Shown one piece after another: positions 17,279 through 24,425 of a stretch of DNA of 57,125 nucleotides (position 1 is its first letter; each line of letters begins with the position of its first letter). Position numbers and translations under genes: made by a program. Source of the DNA: Acidobacteriaceae bacterium. Lineage in GTDB: Bacteria; Acidobacteriota; Terriglobia; Terriglobales; Acidobacteriaceae. Below the pieces are notes generated by a model. It saw nothing but the letters and a program-made list of their open reading frames with translations. It made no database searches and was not told the DNA's origin. Location: NCBI GenBank assembly GCA_003134815.1, contig PLCO01000028.1, forward strand, positions 1-57,125, in the 5' to 3' direction.

Positions 17279-17740
17279 TCACCGCGCATCGAACTGGAAC
17301 AGCCGGTTGTCGAATCGCTCACGGATCGCCTCGGCAATCTGCACCTGCGCCGCATCGGGATGGAGCGGACTGAGGAGGTAATTCCAGGTGTGCGCAACAA
17401 TTGCGGAAGGCACTCGTGCCAGGGGTGTTTCCAGCGAGGCGAGCCAGGCGTCGCCCAGTCGCCGAGTTGACTCGACTTCTTTCTTCCACGCAATGTGCGC
17501 AAGCGGCAAAAGCTCCCGGATCTCAATAGAATCGGGCGCCACAATTCTCAAGAGGTCATAGAATCTGGGGAGTTTGCCGCTGCCATCCTGAAGATGAACA
17601 ATTCTTTCGAGCATGGCGCTGGCCGGACTGTCTGATAAATAAACTACCGGCTGGCCGCCTGTGTGCCAGCGTCCAGTGCTGATGCGGCCACCTTCGCCGC
17701 TCAAATCGGCATAATTGCTGATTCGCCAATATGCAGCCAT
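17279..17740 (-). CDS. RES-domain toxin
   Basis: This 153-residue protein opens MAAYWRISNYADLSGEGGRI and contains RWHTGGQPVVYLSDSPASAMLE, the pattern of the RES domain, with the conserved Arg (R6 in WRIS), Glu (in AMLER) and Ser/Tyr residues. RES toxins deplete NAD+ and are neutralised by an Xre/MbcA-type antitoxin. ATG 17740 has a GGAGA site 10 bp before it, so it is preferred over an in-frame codon 12 bp upstream. The antitoxin gene lies upstream on the same strand but 196 bp away, more than the few bases usual in such pairs. The gap contains two exact 12-bp direct repeats (17821, 17873), suggesting an insertion in the operon. Confidence 0.88.
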   Translation of the reverse strand: MAAYWRISNYADLSGEGGRISTGRWHTGGQPVVYLSDSPASAMLERIVHLQDGSGKLPRFYDLLRIVAPDSIEIRELLPLAHIAWKKEVESTRRLGDAWLASLETPLARVPSAIVAHTWNYLLSPLHPDAAQVQIAEAIRERFDNRLFQFDAR

Positions 17741-17820
17741 TGCAATCTCCAAATCAGACGAGGTTGCGTGCTTGATTCCGGTCTCTGACTTGGCTGATGC
17801 GGCCGCCTGGTTTTAATGCT

Positions 17821-17884
17821 TTTGCAGACGATCCCCGCACGAGCCGGATGGAGGGCTGTCTCTTTTAGCGTCTTTGCAGACGAT
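17821..17884. repeat. 12-bp direct repeat in the RES-Xre spacer
   Basis: TTTGCAGACGAT occurs at 17821-17832 and again at 17873-17884, 52 bp apart, within the gap between antitoxin and toxin. Flanking bases do not extend the match. Confidence 0.5.
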
Positions 17885-17936
17885 TCTTCTTCACCCACTA
17901 AACCAATCGATGTGACTGGGAGCTATCGGTCCGAAG

Positions 17937-18371
17937 TCATACGAATATTCCTTCATCAATTTGAACCAGGAATTCCTGCACAGCATGTTCGCCCGCTTCC
18001 GTTCGCAGCATGGACAGAGCAGTCTTTCCATCAAAGCGGCGCATGGAACTGGTCAGCCAATCCCTCCCATCGCCCCGGTCCCCGTAAACTTTCACTGCCA
18101 GCTCATATATTTTCGCCACGCGAGCAAGCCTGTCCGACTCGTCAATGCTCAGCGGTTCGTTGCGCTGGCGGCGATGCTTCAGAGTGCGAGCCGGAATTAC
18201 CACCTCCAGCAGATTCTGCATCGGGATGTCAGAGTAGGCAGAAAACTGCTCCAACGTTGCGAGGGGCAGTCCCTGCGCAACTTCCCTCCAGTCGAACGTG
18301 AATGGTGGCGGCGATGCAGGAACCGTAGCGGCCTGACTCATGGAGACATTATGCCACACTTTATGCGGCAT
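17937..18371 (-). CDS. Xre/MbcA-type antitoxin of the RES pair
   Basis: A protein of up to 144 residues with the Xre-like antitoxin layout: a helical DNA-binding region (SAYSDIPMQNLLEVVIPARTLKHRR) followed by a DUF2384-type toxin-binding domain (RLARVAKIYELAVKVYGDRGDGRDWLTSSMRRFDGKTALSMLRTEAGEHAVQEFLVQIDEG, of which the ALSML and DEG blocks are typical). It should repress its own promoter and neutralise the RES toxin. The start is uncertain. ATG 18371 gives 144 residues. ATG 18341 gives 134 and lies just 6 bp after a CATAAT hexamer, which would make a leaderless mRNA. The sequence around 18350-18371 has ATGCC and GGCAT arms that could be an operator. Confidence 0.85.
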   Translation of the reverse strand: MPHKVWHNVSMSQAATVPASPPPFTFDWREVAQGLPLATLEQFSAYSDIPMQNLLEVVIPARTLKHRRQRNEPLSIDESDRLARVAKIYELAVKVYGDRGDGRDWLTSSMRRFDGKTALSMLRTEAGEHAVQEFLVQIDEGIFV

Positions 18372-18499
18372 TTTGTCCGATGGCGGTAAATCATTGAAAG
18401 CACAAATAATTAATAGCCATATTCATACAGGCCGGCCTGCTTGTTTCCAATTTCCAGGCCCCGGACCTGCCCTGAGCGGGGTCGTTGAATCCCATATTT

Positions 18500-19591
18500 C
18501 TACTGCGTCTGCGCCTCCCGCCAATAGTTCGCCCGCGCCACAATCCTCGCCCCATAGTCCTCGGCCGTCTTTACTCGTATGGAATGCAGGCCCGGCGTCG
18601 GGTCGGATGGGCTGAATGTAATCAAATATCGGTTGCGGGCATCCCGCGCCGCAGTCATTACCCGCGCTTCAAACCGCTTGTCGCCCACAAATGTTGTGTA
18701 TTCCCCGCCGCTCATCTCCGCCACTTCCTTCGCCACATTCTTCTTGAATGCCTTCACCGCCATCACCAGCGTTGAAACCATATTCAGCGTACGGTCTTCG
18801 CCGCTGTCCTTCACGTCGTGCCCCAGTTCCGCAAGCGCCGGCGAAAAACTCACGCTCAACACCAGCACATCCGACTCGCCGATCTGCTTGATGAGCTGCA
18901 CCGGCTTGGTATGCTTGCTGCCGTGGTCACGTTCCTCGCTAATCAGCAGCAGCACGCGCCGGTACTCCTTGGGCTGCGACTCGAGCAGCGTCACCGCATA
19001 GTTCACCGTGTCCAGAATCGCCGCGCCGCCGTTGCCCGGCTCCAGTTGTGTCAACTCCGTATTCACTTGGTCGCTTGAGTGCGTGAAGTCCTGGATCAAG
19101 TGCGGCTCGGAATCGAAGCCCACCAGCGCCACCTGGCTCCGCGGATCATAAAGGAATACATCGAGCAGCGGACCCAGCCGCGCCAGCTTGTCAAACTCCA
19201 GCACGCTCGCTCCTCCCTGCTCCACCGCAACCACCAGCGCCACGGGCGCCGTATCCATCTCCGGCTGAACTTTGATCTTTTGCGGCACGCCGTTGTCTTC
19301 GAGCACAAAATCGCTCGGTTTCAGTCCGTAGAGAATGCCTCCGCCCTTCTTCTCCACCAGCGTGGGCACCAGCACTTCTGTGGTTGTCACGCGCAGATTC
19401 GGCGCGCCAGTTTGTGAAGGCGGCATCGGCTTGGGCGGCTCGATGGGCGGCAACGGGGGCGGCGACTGGGGCGGCAGCAACTGCTGCGCGCTGCCGGCGG
19501 CGCTCGCAACCAGACAAACCGCAACAATAGCGCAGACCGCAACAAAAGAGATGATCGGGCGAGTGAACCGGAATTGAACGCGGGAAGGCAC
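18500..19591 (-). CDS. Secreted VWFA-related protein of acidobacterial type
   Basis: A protein of about 363 residues. A basic start and hydrophobic stretch (PIISFVAVCAIVAVCLVASAAGSAQQ) form a signal peptide, followed by a Pro-rich spacer (PPQSPPPLPPIEPPKP). The remainder matches the VWFA-related family that is expanded in Acidobacteria: VLVPTLVEKKGGGILYGLKPSDFVLEDNGVPQ, then an inserted von Willebrand A-like fold with VALVVAVEQGGAS, and a C-terminal HSIRVKT strand region. The canonical MIDAS DxSxS is replaced by AVEQGGAS, so metal binding is doubtful. GTG 19591 places the signal peptide at the N terminus; longer readings run into the next gene upstream. Role unknown, perhaps adhesion or protein-protein contact outside the cell. 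Confidence 0.82.
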   Translation of the reverse strand: MPSRVQFRFTRPIISFVAVCAIVAVCLVASAAGSAQQLLPPQSPPPLPPIEPPKPMPPSQTGAPNLRVTTTEVLVPTLVEKKGGGILYGLKPSDFVLEDNGVPQKIKVQPEMDTAPVALVVAVEQGGASVLEFDKLARLGPLLDVFLYDPRSQVALVGFDSEPHLIQDFTHSSDQVNTELTQLEPGNGGAAILDTVNYAVTLLESQPKEYRRVLLLISEERDHGSKHTKPVQLIKQIGESDVLVLSVSFSPALAELGHDVKDSGEDRTLNMVSTLVMAVKAFKKNVAKEVAEMSGGEYTTFVGDKRFEARVMTAARDARNRYLITFSPSDPTPGLHSIRVKTAEDYGARIVARANYWREAQTQ

Positions 19592-19638
19592 TTCAGCTTC
19601 GATGATATTGGAACAATAGGATATTGGACCAATGTCCT

Positions 19639-19863
19639 TCAGATCCGCTTCCGCGCCTCGCGCTCCAGTTGCCCCGTCCATGCCAGAAAACGCAGCAACT
19701 CCCCGCGCTCGTCCCACATGAAGCCAAGAACGCTCTTCGCAGTCAGCGTCTCGGCGCGCTTACCGGAGTAGGTCTCCAAGCGCCAGCGCAAATACTCGCT
19801 CCGCCACGGAGCCAGGCGGTGGCCCCGCGTCGCATTCCACAGAAAACGTAGTGCAGCAAACAA
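19639..19863 (-). CDS. Small conserved hypothetical protein
   Basis: A 74-residue basic protein: MFAALRFLWNATRGHRLAPW at the start, then RSEYLRWRLETYSGKRAETLT and FMWDERGELLRFLAWTGQLE. It is rich in Trp and Arg, with no signal peptide or membrane segment. I recognise the pattern only as a small protein common in acidobacteria, with no assigned role. It lies 47 bp upstream of the VWFA protein on the same strand, so they may be co-transcribed. A competing frame over the same bases has no such regularity. Codon use is normal for the region. Confidence 0.6.
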   Translation of the reverse strand: MFAALRFLWNATRGHRLAPWRSEYLRWRLETYSGKRAETLTAKSVLGFMWDERGELLRFLAWTGQLEREARKRI

Positions 19864-19911
19864 AGCAGATCCTCTTGCCTTGAGTATAAAGAAGGCGGAG
19901 CCACAATCTCC

Positions 19912-20322
19912 TTACGTTCCGGATTCGCTTTGGACGCTACGAGTTTCCGCATCTCGGCGTCCTGCATTCTGGCAATCCACTAATGTATGCGCGCCTGTGT
20001 ATTGTTCTAAGGCGACCCTGATCACCTGCAACCGCTGGGTTGATGCGCACGCGTCTGGCTTATGCCCATTGCTCAGCATCGCATCAACCAGTTTGGAGGC
20101 CACCGCAGCTGCCGGCACACGATACGTTCCCGCCGCCAGCGCCGATTGAATGGCTGCAACCTTCTCCGGCCTGACGTCTTCATACGATGGAGCTTGCGAG
20201 ACTTTGTTTGCCGCGCCGAAGGTCGCCTGGTCGCCGTCGAATACGATTCGAATCGCGTCTATTCTGCCCTTGACTTGCGGCGCTGACGGTGGCATCGCGT
20301 TTACCCTCGAAAGTGATCTCAA
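19912..20322 (-). CDS. flgM: FlgM-like anti-sigma-28 factor with a long C-terminal tail
   Basis: This protein of up to 136 residues carries the FlgM signature VRPEKVAAIQSALAAGTYRVPAAAVASKLVDAML at about residues 51-84, the part of FlgM that binds sigma-28. It should hold FliA inactive. FlgM normally ends soon after this helix. Here about 50 residues follow (SNGHKPDACASTQRLQ...) with low-complexity, intergenic-looking character, as if the stop were lost. The start is TTG 20322 or ATG 20295. The downstream fliA partner is encoded upstream on the same strand (20527-21384), so the regulator and its target form a cluster. No flagellar structural gene is in the window. Confidence 0.75.
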   Translation of the reverse strand: MRSLSRVNAMPPSAPQVKGRIDAIRIVFDGDQATFGAANKVSQAPSYEDVRPEKVAAIQSALAAGTYRVPAAAVASKLVDAMLSNGHKPDACASTQRLQVIRVALEQYTGAHTLVDCQNAGRRDAETRSVQSESGT

Positions 20323-20526
20323 CCTGCCAACCCATTGCGAATAACCATGCTCTTTGCTCCTTTCCAGATCTATCGGCCTCCCTGCTAATCACTCGAGTCA
20401 TTTAGAAGTTCTTATCACGGTATTGACGTGCAGATCTTTGGGTACTTTACCGTTTTCGTGCTGGTTACTTGAATGGGGGAGTTCGTTGACAATCCGCCCG
20501 GCTTACCCTCTCCGGACTCATTTACT

Positions 20527-21384
20527 TCAGACTTGCGCTCTCCGGGCCGGCGCCTTCGATCGCGCCCGCTCGAAGACGCCCTTGCTGGCCAGATCGCGCA
20601 ACGCGGCGCGCAGATGCACGACCGCCGAGGCGTGAACCTGTGAAACGCGCGACTCGACCACGCCCAGGGCCAGGCCAATCTCGCGCATGGTCATCTCCTC
20701 GTAGTAATAAAGCGTCATCACCAGCCGCTCGCGGTCGGCCAGGTTTGCGATTGCGCCCGCCAGCCGCTCTTCGAGCTCGCCCTTGAGACAGACAAAGAGA
20801 GGATCGTCCTGCGGCCGTCCGGGCACGTAGGCCAGTTCCTCCTCGCCCGAGTTTTCGTTCCGCTCGACATGCAGCGTGCCAATCTCGAGGCCCTTCAGAT
20901 CACCCAGCAGTTGCTGGTACTCGACAAGAGTCATCCCCATCTCGGCGGCGATCTCCGGCTCGGCCGCCGCCCGTCCCAGCCGCACCGACAGCGCGCGGAT
21001 CGCTTCCTCCACCGCGCGGCCCTTGCGGCGCAGTTCGCGCGGGCCCCAGTCCAGCGTGCGCAGGCTGTCCAAAATCGCGCCCCGGATGCGGAACTGCGCA
21101 TAGCTTCTGAACTGCACCTTCTTGGTGGGATCGAACTTCGAGAAGGCATCCATCAGCCCCACGATTCCCGCCGAGACCAGGTCCTCGATATCCACATGCT
21201 GGGGCAGCCGCTCATGAATTCTGCGCGCAAGAAAGCGCACAATAGGTATGTGATCGAGCAGCACTCGCTCCTGCTCCGGCGTCAGCACTAAACCAGCTAC
21301 CGCCTGGGGGGGATAGCCGCCCGCTTCCCGCCCGCGGCGTCGCGGCCGCGACTCGCTCACTACTGCTGCCGGTTCCAATCCCAT
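20527..21384 (-). CDS. fliA: RNA polymerase sigma factor FliA/WhiG (sigma-28)
   Basis: A 285-residue sigma-70-family group 3 factor. Region 2 has HVDIEDLVSAGIVGLMDAFSKFDPTKKVQFRSYAQFRIRGAILDSLR, of which the KVQFRSYAQFRIRG block is diagnostic for sigma-28. Region 3 follows, then region 4 with ERLVMTLYYYEEMTMREIGLALGVVESRVSQVH near the C terminus. It directs motility-type promoters and is held by FlgM, which is encoded just downstream. I chose ATG 21384, which has a GGGGG site 8 bp upstream, over ATG 21426. The 42 bp between them lie within a 12-bp tandem repeat (21405-21452) that would encode a repeating Ser-Ala-Ile/Thr-X tetrapeptide. Without flagellar genes nearby the regulon is open. Confidence 0.9.
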   Translation of the reverse strand: MGLEPAAVVSESRPRRRGREAGGYPPQAVAGLVLTPEQERVLLDHIPIVRFLARRIHERLPQHVDIEDLVSAGIVGLMDAFSKFDPTKKVQFRSYAQFRIRGAILDSLRTLDWGPRELRRKGRAVEEAIRALSVRLGRAAAEPEIAAEMGMTLVEYQQLLGDLKGLEIGTLHVERNENSGEEELAYVPGRPQDDPLFVCLKGELEERLAGAIANLADRERLVMTLYYYEEMTMREIGLALGVVESRVSQVHASAVVHLRAALRDLASKGVFERARSKAPARRAQV

Positions 21385-21404
21385 TTCGGTCCCCCAGTTA
21401 CCTG

Positions 21405-21452
21405 TTGCGCTCCCAATTGCGCTCATGATTGCGCTATGAGTTGCGCTCTCGC
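21405..21452. repeat. Four tandem 12-bp repeats spanning the fliA start region
   Basis: TTGCGCT recurs at 21405, 21417, 21429 and 21441, an exact 12-bp period with variable last five bases. Two alternative fliA starts (21384 and 21426) flank or lie in the array. Read in the fliA frame it encodes SATH-SAIM-SAIG-SATG. Confidence 0.7.
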
Positions 21453-21827
21453 CTACCTGGCGGACCGTACCCACCCGGCGAAGCCGTTTCTCGGGCGGAA
21501 CCTCGCTGGCCACTACAACCGCAAGACGCGGCAGTACCGGGTCGAGACAGCGCTTGAGGAAATAGCGTGCCGGCCTTGGACAGAGAAGCACGGGGGTGGC
21601 CGAGAAATATGCAGAACGGATAAGGGACCTCACAGAATCGGTGGGGCGGCGCACGACAGGTGTGCGAGGGGCGCGCCCACCAAGCAGCCCTCTCCTCCGG
21701 CGCAACACTTCAGTCACTTCGCTGCTACACTTGAAGTAGGAAAGACTTTGCGGCTTCCGATCGTGCCCGGATTCCTGCACGAATTCCTGCCCAGATCGTG
21801 ACCGGTTGCCTTTCGAGGTCGAAAACG
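21453..21827. other. Intergenic region between fliA and pdxS
   Basis: No supported gene. A plus-strand frame from 21436 crosses it but its translation is compositionally erratic and matches nothing I know. Near the pdxS end a TACACT hexamer (about 21731) with CAACAC 17 bp before it is a weak promoter candidate, and CCTGCACGAATTCCTGC forms a small repeat just before the pdxS start. Confidence 0.5.
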
Positions 21828-22841
21828 ATGCCTGAATCTACAGAAAACAAGAATTTCGGCGGTACCAGCCTGCGCCTCAAGGTTGGCCTGGCAGAGATGC
21901 TCAAGGGCGGCGTCATCATGGACGTCATGAGCGTCGAACAGGCGCGCATCGCCGAGGAATCCGGCGCAACCTCCGTCATGGCGCTTGAACGCGTCCCCGC
22001 CATGATCCGCGCCGAAGGCGGCGTGGCGCGCATGGCCCGTCCCTCGCTCATCAAGCAGATCATTCAGGCCGTATCGATTCCGGTGATGGCGAAGGCTCGC
22101 ATCGGCCATACCGCCGAAGCGCAGATTCTCCAGGAGCTGGGCGTTGACTATATCGACGAGAGCGAAGTGCTGACGCCTGCCGACGAGGCGCACCACATCG
22201 ATAAACACGCCTTCACCACGCCGTTCGTCTGCGGCGCGCGCAACCTTGGCGAAGCCTTGCGGCGCATTGCCGAGGGCGCGGCCATGATCCGCACCAAGGG
22301 CGAAGCAGGCACCGGCGACGTGGTTCACGCTGTACAGCACATGCGCCAGATCACGCGCGAGATGCGCACGCTCACGGTGCTTTCTGACCAGGAGCTCTAC
22401 GCGGCTGCAAAAGATCTACAGGCGCCTTACGAGCTCGTTCGCATGGTCGCGAAGAGCGGCAAGCTTCCGGTGCCCAACTTTTCTGCCGGCGGTATCGCCA
22501 CGCCCGCCGACGCCGCGCTCATGATGCAGCTCGGCGCCGAGGCTGTCTTCGTCGGCTCGGGAATCTTTATGAAAGAGCGCGCCACTCCGCTCGATGTCGA
22601 GAATTGGACCGAAAAAGACGCCGCGGTAGGACTGTGCACAAAAAATGATGTGGGCACGGCCCGTAACCCAGAAGAACGTGCCGAAGCCGTCTCTCGCGCC
22701 AAGGCCATCGTCGTTGCGACGACACACTGGAACGACCCCAAAATTCTCGCCGAGGTCGCTGAGCAGGTGACGGGAACGATGAAGGGCCTCGCCGCCGCGG
22801 CTATTGAAGAGTCGCAGCTTTTGCAAACCCGCGGCTGGTGA
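21828..22841 (+). CDS. pdxS: Pyridoxal 5'-phosphate synthase subunit PdxS
   Basis: PdxS builds PLP from ribose 5-phosphate, glyceraldehyde 3-phosphate and ammonia delivered by PdxT. The (beta/alpha)8 core is complete: [22 protein letters not shown] near 26-47 with the substrate aspartate (Asp32), MAKARIGH with the first catalytic lysine (Lys89), and [16 protein letters not shown] with the second (Lys157). The length of 337 residues exceeds the usual 290-300 because of an insertion of about 30 residues after VGSGIFMKE (about 251-280), in the region near the ribose-phosphate site. ATG 21828 gives the standard N terminus. No pdxT is adjacent; the amidotransferase at 5671 is of a different family. 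Confidence 0.96.
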   Translation: MPESTENKNFGGTSLRLKVGLAEMLKGGVIMDVMSVEQARIAEESGATSVMALERVPAMIRAEGGVARMARPSLIKQIIQAVSIPVMAKARIGHTAEAQILQELGVDYIDESEVLTPADEAHHIDKHAFTTPFVCGARNLGEALRRIAEGAAMIRTKGEAGTGDVVHAVQHMRQITREMRTLTVLSDQELYAAAKDLQAPYELVRMVAKSGKLPVPNFSAGGIATPADAALMMQLGAEAVFVGSGIFMKERATPLDVENWTEKDAAVGLCTKNDVGTARNPEERAEAVSRAKAIVVATTHWNDPKILAEVAEQVTGTMKGLAAAAIEESQLLQTRGW

Positions 22842-22946
22842 AATGGCCGTTCCGGCGGGCGCTCGCTCTCCGCTCGCACAAACCTGATTGCTCTTTATCC
22901 TTGCGTCAGAAGAAAGGCCCAACGATGGGACACACGGGCCTGCGGC

Positions 22947-22975
22947 TTGACATGTACGGTAATACCGTACATTAT
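22947..22975 (+). promoter_or_regulatory. higBA promoter with 19-bp operator palindrome
   Basis: A consensus TTGACA (22947-22952) and CATTAT (22970-22975) are 17 bp apart. The palindrome TGTACGGT-AAT-ACCGTACA (22953-22971) fills the spacer exactly. This is where a HigA dimer would block polymerase, so autorepression by HigA is very likely. Confidence 0.8.
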
Positions 22976-22991
22976 AAATACGTGAGGCGCC

Positions 22992-23282
22992 ATGCAACTG
23001 GTCCGGTTTCGCCACAAGGGACTGGGGCAGTTCTACGAAAACGGAAACGCCCGTTCTTTGCCCTCTGCTATGGCTGGCAAGTTGGGCAAGTTGCTCTTCG
23101 CCATCGAAACTGCCGAGACGCTGGAACAACTAGGCAAGTTCCCCGGTTGGAAGCTGCATCCGCTCAAAGGCGGCTTGAAGGGGTTTTGGAGCCTGACTGT
23201 TACGGGGAACTGGCGATTGATCTTCCGCTATGACGAAGATGCCAATGCAGCTTGCGATATTGACCTGATCGATTACCACTGA
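22992..23282 (+). CDS. higB: HigB-family mRNA interferase toxin
   Basis: A 96-residue RelE-superfamily toxin of the HigB branch that cleaves translated mRNA on the ribosome. Typical features are the central KLGKLLFAIETAETLEQLGKFPGWKLHPLKGG and the core strand GFWSLTVTGNWRLIFRYD, with the basic and aromatic residues of the family in place. The toxin gene comes first, the reverse order typical of higBA. ATG 22992 lies 17 bp after the -10 box. The downstream antitoxin starts 10 bp after its stop. The small size and operator indicate an intact, functional module. Confidence 0.92.
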   Translation: MQLVRFRHKGLGQFYENGNARSLPSAMAGKLGKLLFAIETAETLEQLGKFPGWKLHPLKGGLKGFWSLTVTGNWRLIFRYDEDANAACDIDLIDYH

Positions 23283-23292
23283 GGAGGCCGAG

Positions 23293-23580
23293 ATGCCCAT
23301 GAAGAACCCGCCCCATCCGGGCAACATGATTAAGACCGAAGTCATCGAAGCGCTCGGCCTCAGCGTGTCAAAGGCCGCGGAGATTTTGATGGTGCGCCGC
23401 GCTACGCTTTCCGATCTTCTAAACGGCAAGTCCGCTCTCACACCCGATATGGCGCTACGCATCGAAAAAGCATTCGGCCCGGAGATGGACCACCTGCTGC
23501 GGATGCAGTTGGCGTATGACGTGTCAAAAACCAGAGAACACGCAAAGAACATCTCAGTCCGGCGATATGTTCCAGCTTGA
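23293..23580 (+). CDS. higA: HigA-family antitoxin
   Basis: A 95-residue Xre-type helix-turn-helix protein: NPPHPGNMIKTEVIEALGLSVSKAAEILMVRRATLSDLLNGKSALTPDMALRIEKAFG, matching the HigA/VapI antitoxin fold (helices 2-3 in VSKAAEILMVRRATLSDLL). It neutralises HigB and represses the operon through the palindrome at 22953-22971. A strong GAGGAGG ribosome site precedes ATG 23293, which should favour antitoxin excess over toxin. The C-terminal KTREHAKNISVRRYVPA is basic and flexible. It directly follows higB and is followed by a second, partnerless HigA-like gene. Confidence 0.92.
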   Translation: MPMKNPPHPGNMIKTEVIEALGLSVSKAAEILMVRRATLSDLLNGKSALTPDMALRIEKAFGPEMDHLLRMQLAYDVSKTREHAKNISVRRYVPA

Positions 23581-23683
23581 ATGGAGTGGGTTGCCGAATT
23601 GGCCTGGGGCATATTTTAGGATGAAACCGCGTTGAATGTCGATTTCGAGGACTACCACTAGCTGCCTGGATAGGGAGGATGTT

Positions 23684-24007
23684 ATGGAGAAGAAGAGCGG
23701 ACTACCGCCGGTTCATCCGGGTGAAATTCTCAAAGAGGATATTCTGCCGTCCCTCGGACTGTCCGTAACGGCCGCGGCCAGGGCTCTGGGCGTCTCCCGC
23801 CAGTTGCTTCACGATATTCTGTCGGAGCGCAGGCCCCTTTCCGCGGTCATGTGCCTGAAGCTCTCCCGGCTGCTGGGCGGCTCACCAGAAGTGTGGATGC
23901 GGCTGCAGGCAGCTTATGACCTGAAGATGGCGGAACGGGATAAGAAGGTCATGGAGCGCGTCGTGCGGATCATGCCTCTTGAACGAGTCGAAGAACTTCG
24001 AGCTTGA
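23684..24007 (+). CDS. Orphan HigA-like antitoxin/regulator
   Basis: A 107-residue Xre-type protein, MEKKSGLPPVHPGEILKEDI at the start and an HTH in SVTAAARALGVSRQLLHDILSERRPLS. This HPGEILKEDILPSLGLS opening defines the HigA/VapI family. It is clearly distinct from the HigA at 23293 (about one third similar by eye), so not a recent duplicate. I see no toxin on either side; the 103 bp between the two antitoxins is too short for one. It could neutralise the neighbouring toxins, serve a distant partner, or be a solitary regulator. ATG 23684 has a GGAGG site 9 bp upstream and is better than the earlier TTG. Confidence 0.85.
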   Translation: MEKKSGLPPVHPGEILKEDILPSLGLSVTAAARALGVSRQLLHDILSERRPLSAVMCLKLSRLLGGSPEVWMRLQAAYDLKMAERDKKVMERVVRIMPLERVEELRA

Positions 24008-24113
24008 TTCTTGGCAGGATGCCGGGAGGACTATCCGTCGCGTTCTTTGCGAAGGGCGGGAAACCACTCTCGTTCGTTTTAGTGTCGAATGCGCCTTCCC
24101 CACCGCACCGACC

Positions 24114-24144
24114 TTGACATAGTCATATGACTAGTCATATGACT
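24114..24144 (+). promoter_or_regulatory. phd promoter with two tandem 12-bp palindromes
   Basis: TTGACA (24114-24119) is followed by AGTCATATGACT twice in direct succession (24121-24132, 24133-24144). Each copy is a perfect palindrome. Their place over the -10 zone makes them the probable binding sites of the Phd antitoxin, allowing cooperative binding of two dimers. Confidence 0.75.
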
Positions 24145-24165
24145 AGATGTAGAGGCGCTTTTCCC

Positions 24166-24420
24166 ATGGTCTGGCAGGTCTACGACGCAAAAGCCCGCTT
24201 CAGCGAATTTCTCGACGCCGCGCTCAAAGACGGCCCGCAAGTGGTCACGCGCCGCGGGGTCGAAACCGCGGTCCTCGTTCCCATCGACGAATGGAAGCGG
24301 CTGCGCGGCGAAAAACGCGAAACGATCAAGGACATTCTGCTGGATCCGAACGGACCGTTCGACCTCGACATTCCTCCACGGAGAAAATGGCGCAGGCGTA
24401 AGCCCGTAGTCTTCGAGTGA
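24166..24420 (+). CDS. Phd/YefM-type antitoxin
   Basis: An 84-residue protein starting MVWQVYDAKARFSEFLDAAL, with VVTRRGVETAVLVPIDEWKRL, the standard Phd/YefM N-terminal DNA-binding fold. The C-terminal third (KETIKDILLDPNGPFDLDIPPRRKW region) is the flexible toxin-binding part. ATG 24166 is chosen over 24127 because the latter lies inside the promoter palindromes. Five bases after its stop the PIN-domain toxin frame begins, an operon typical of type II modules. That toxin is frameshifted, so this antitoxin may now be without its target. Confidence 0.88.
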   Translation: MVWQVYDAKARFSEFLDAALKDGPQVVTRRGVETAVLVPIDEWKRLRGEKRETIKDILLDPNGPFDLDIPPRRKWRRRKPVVFE

Positions 24421-24425
24421 TCTCG

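Noticed and set aside
19743..19967. Minus-strand frame of 74 codons overlapping the small gene at 19639
   Set aside because: It is a shifted reading of the same DNA; the 19639-19863 frame has the regular protein-like pattern and the better start.
20370..20377. GCCGATAG on the minus strand, a near match to the sigma-28 -10 box, upstream of flgM
   Set aside because: The only TAAA upstream is 23 bp away instead of about 15, so the promoter does not have the required spacing.
21436..21801. Plus-strand frame of 121 codons between fliA and pdxS
   Set aside because: No domain, erratic composition, starts inside the 12-bp repeat array, and no ribosome site.
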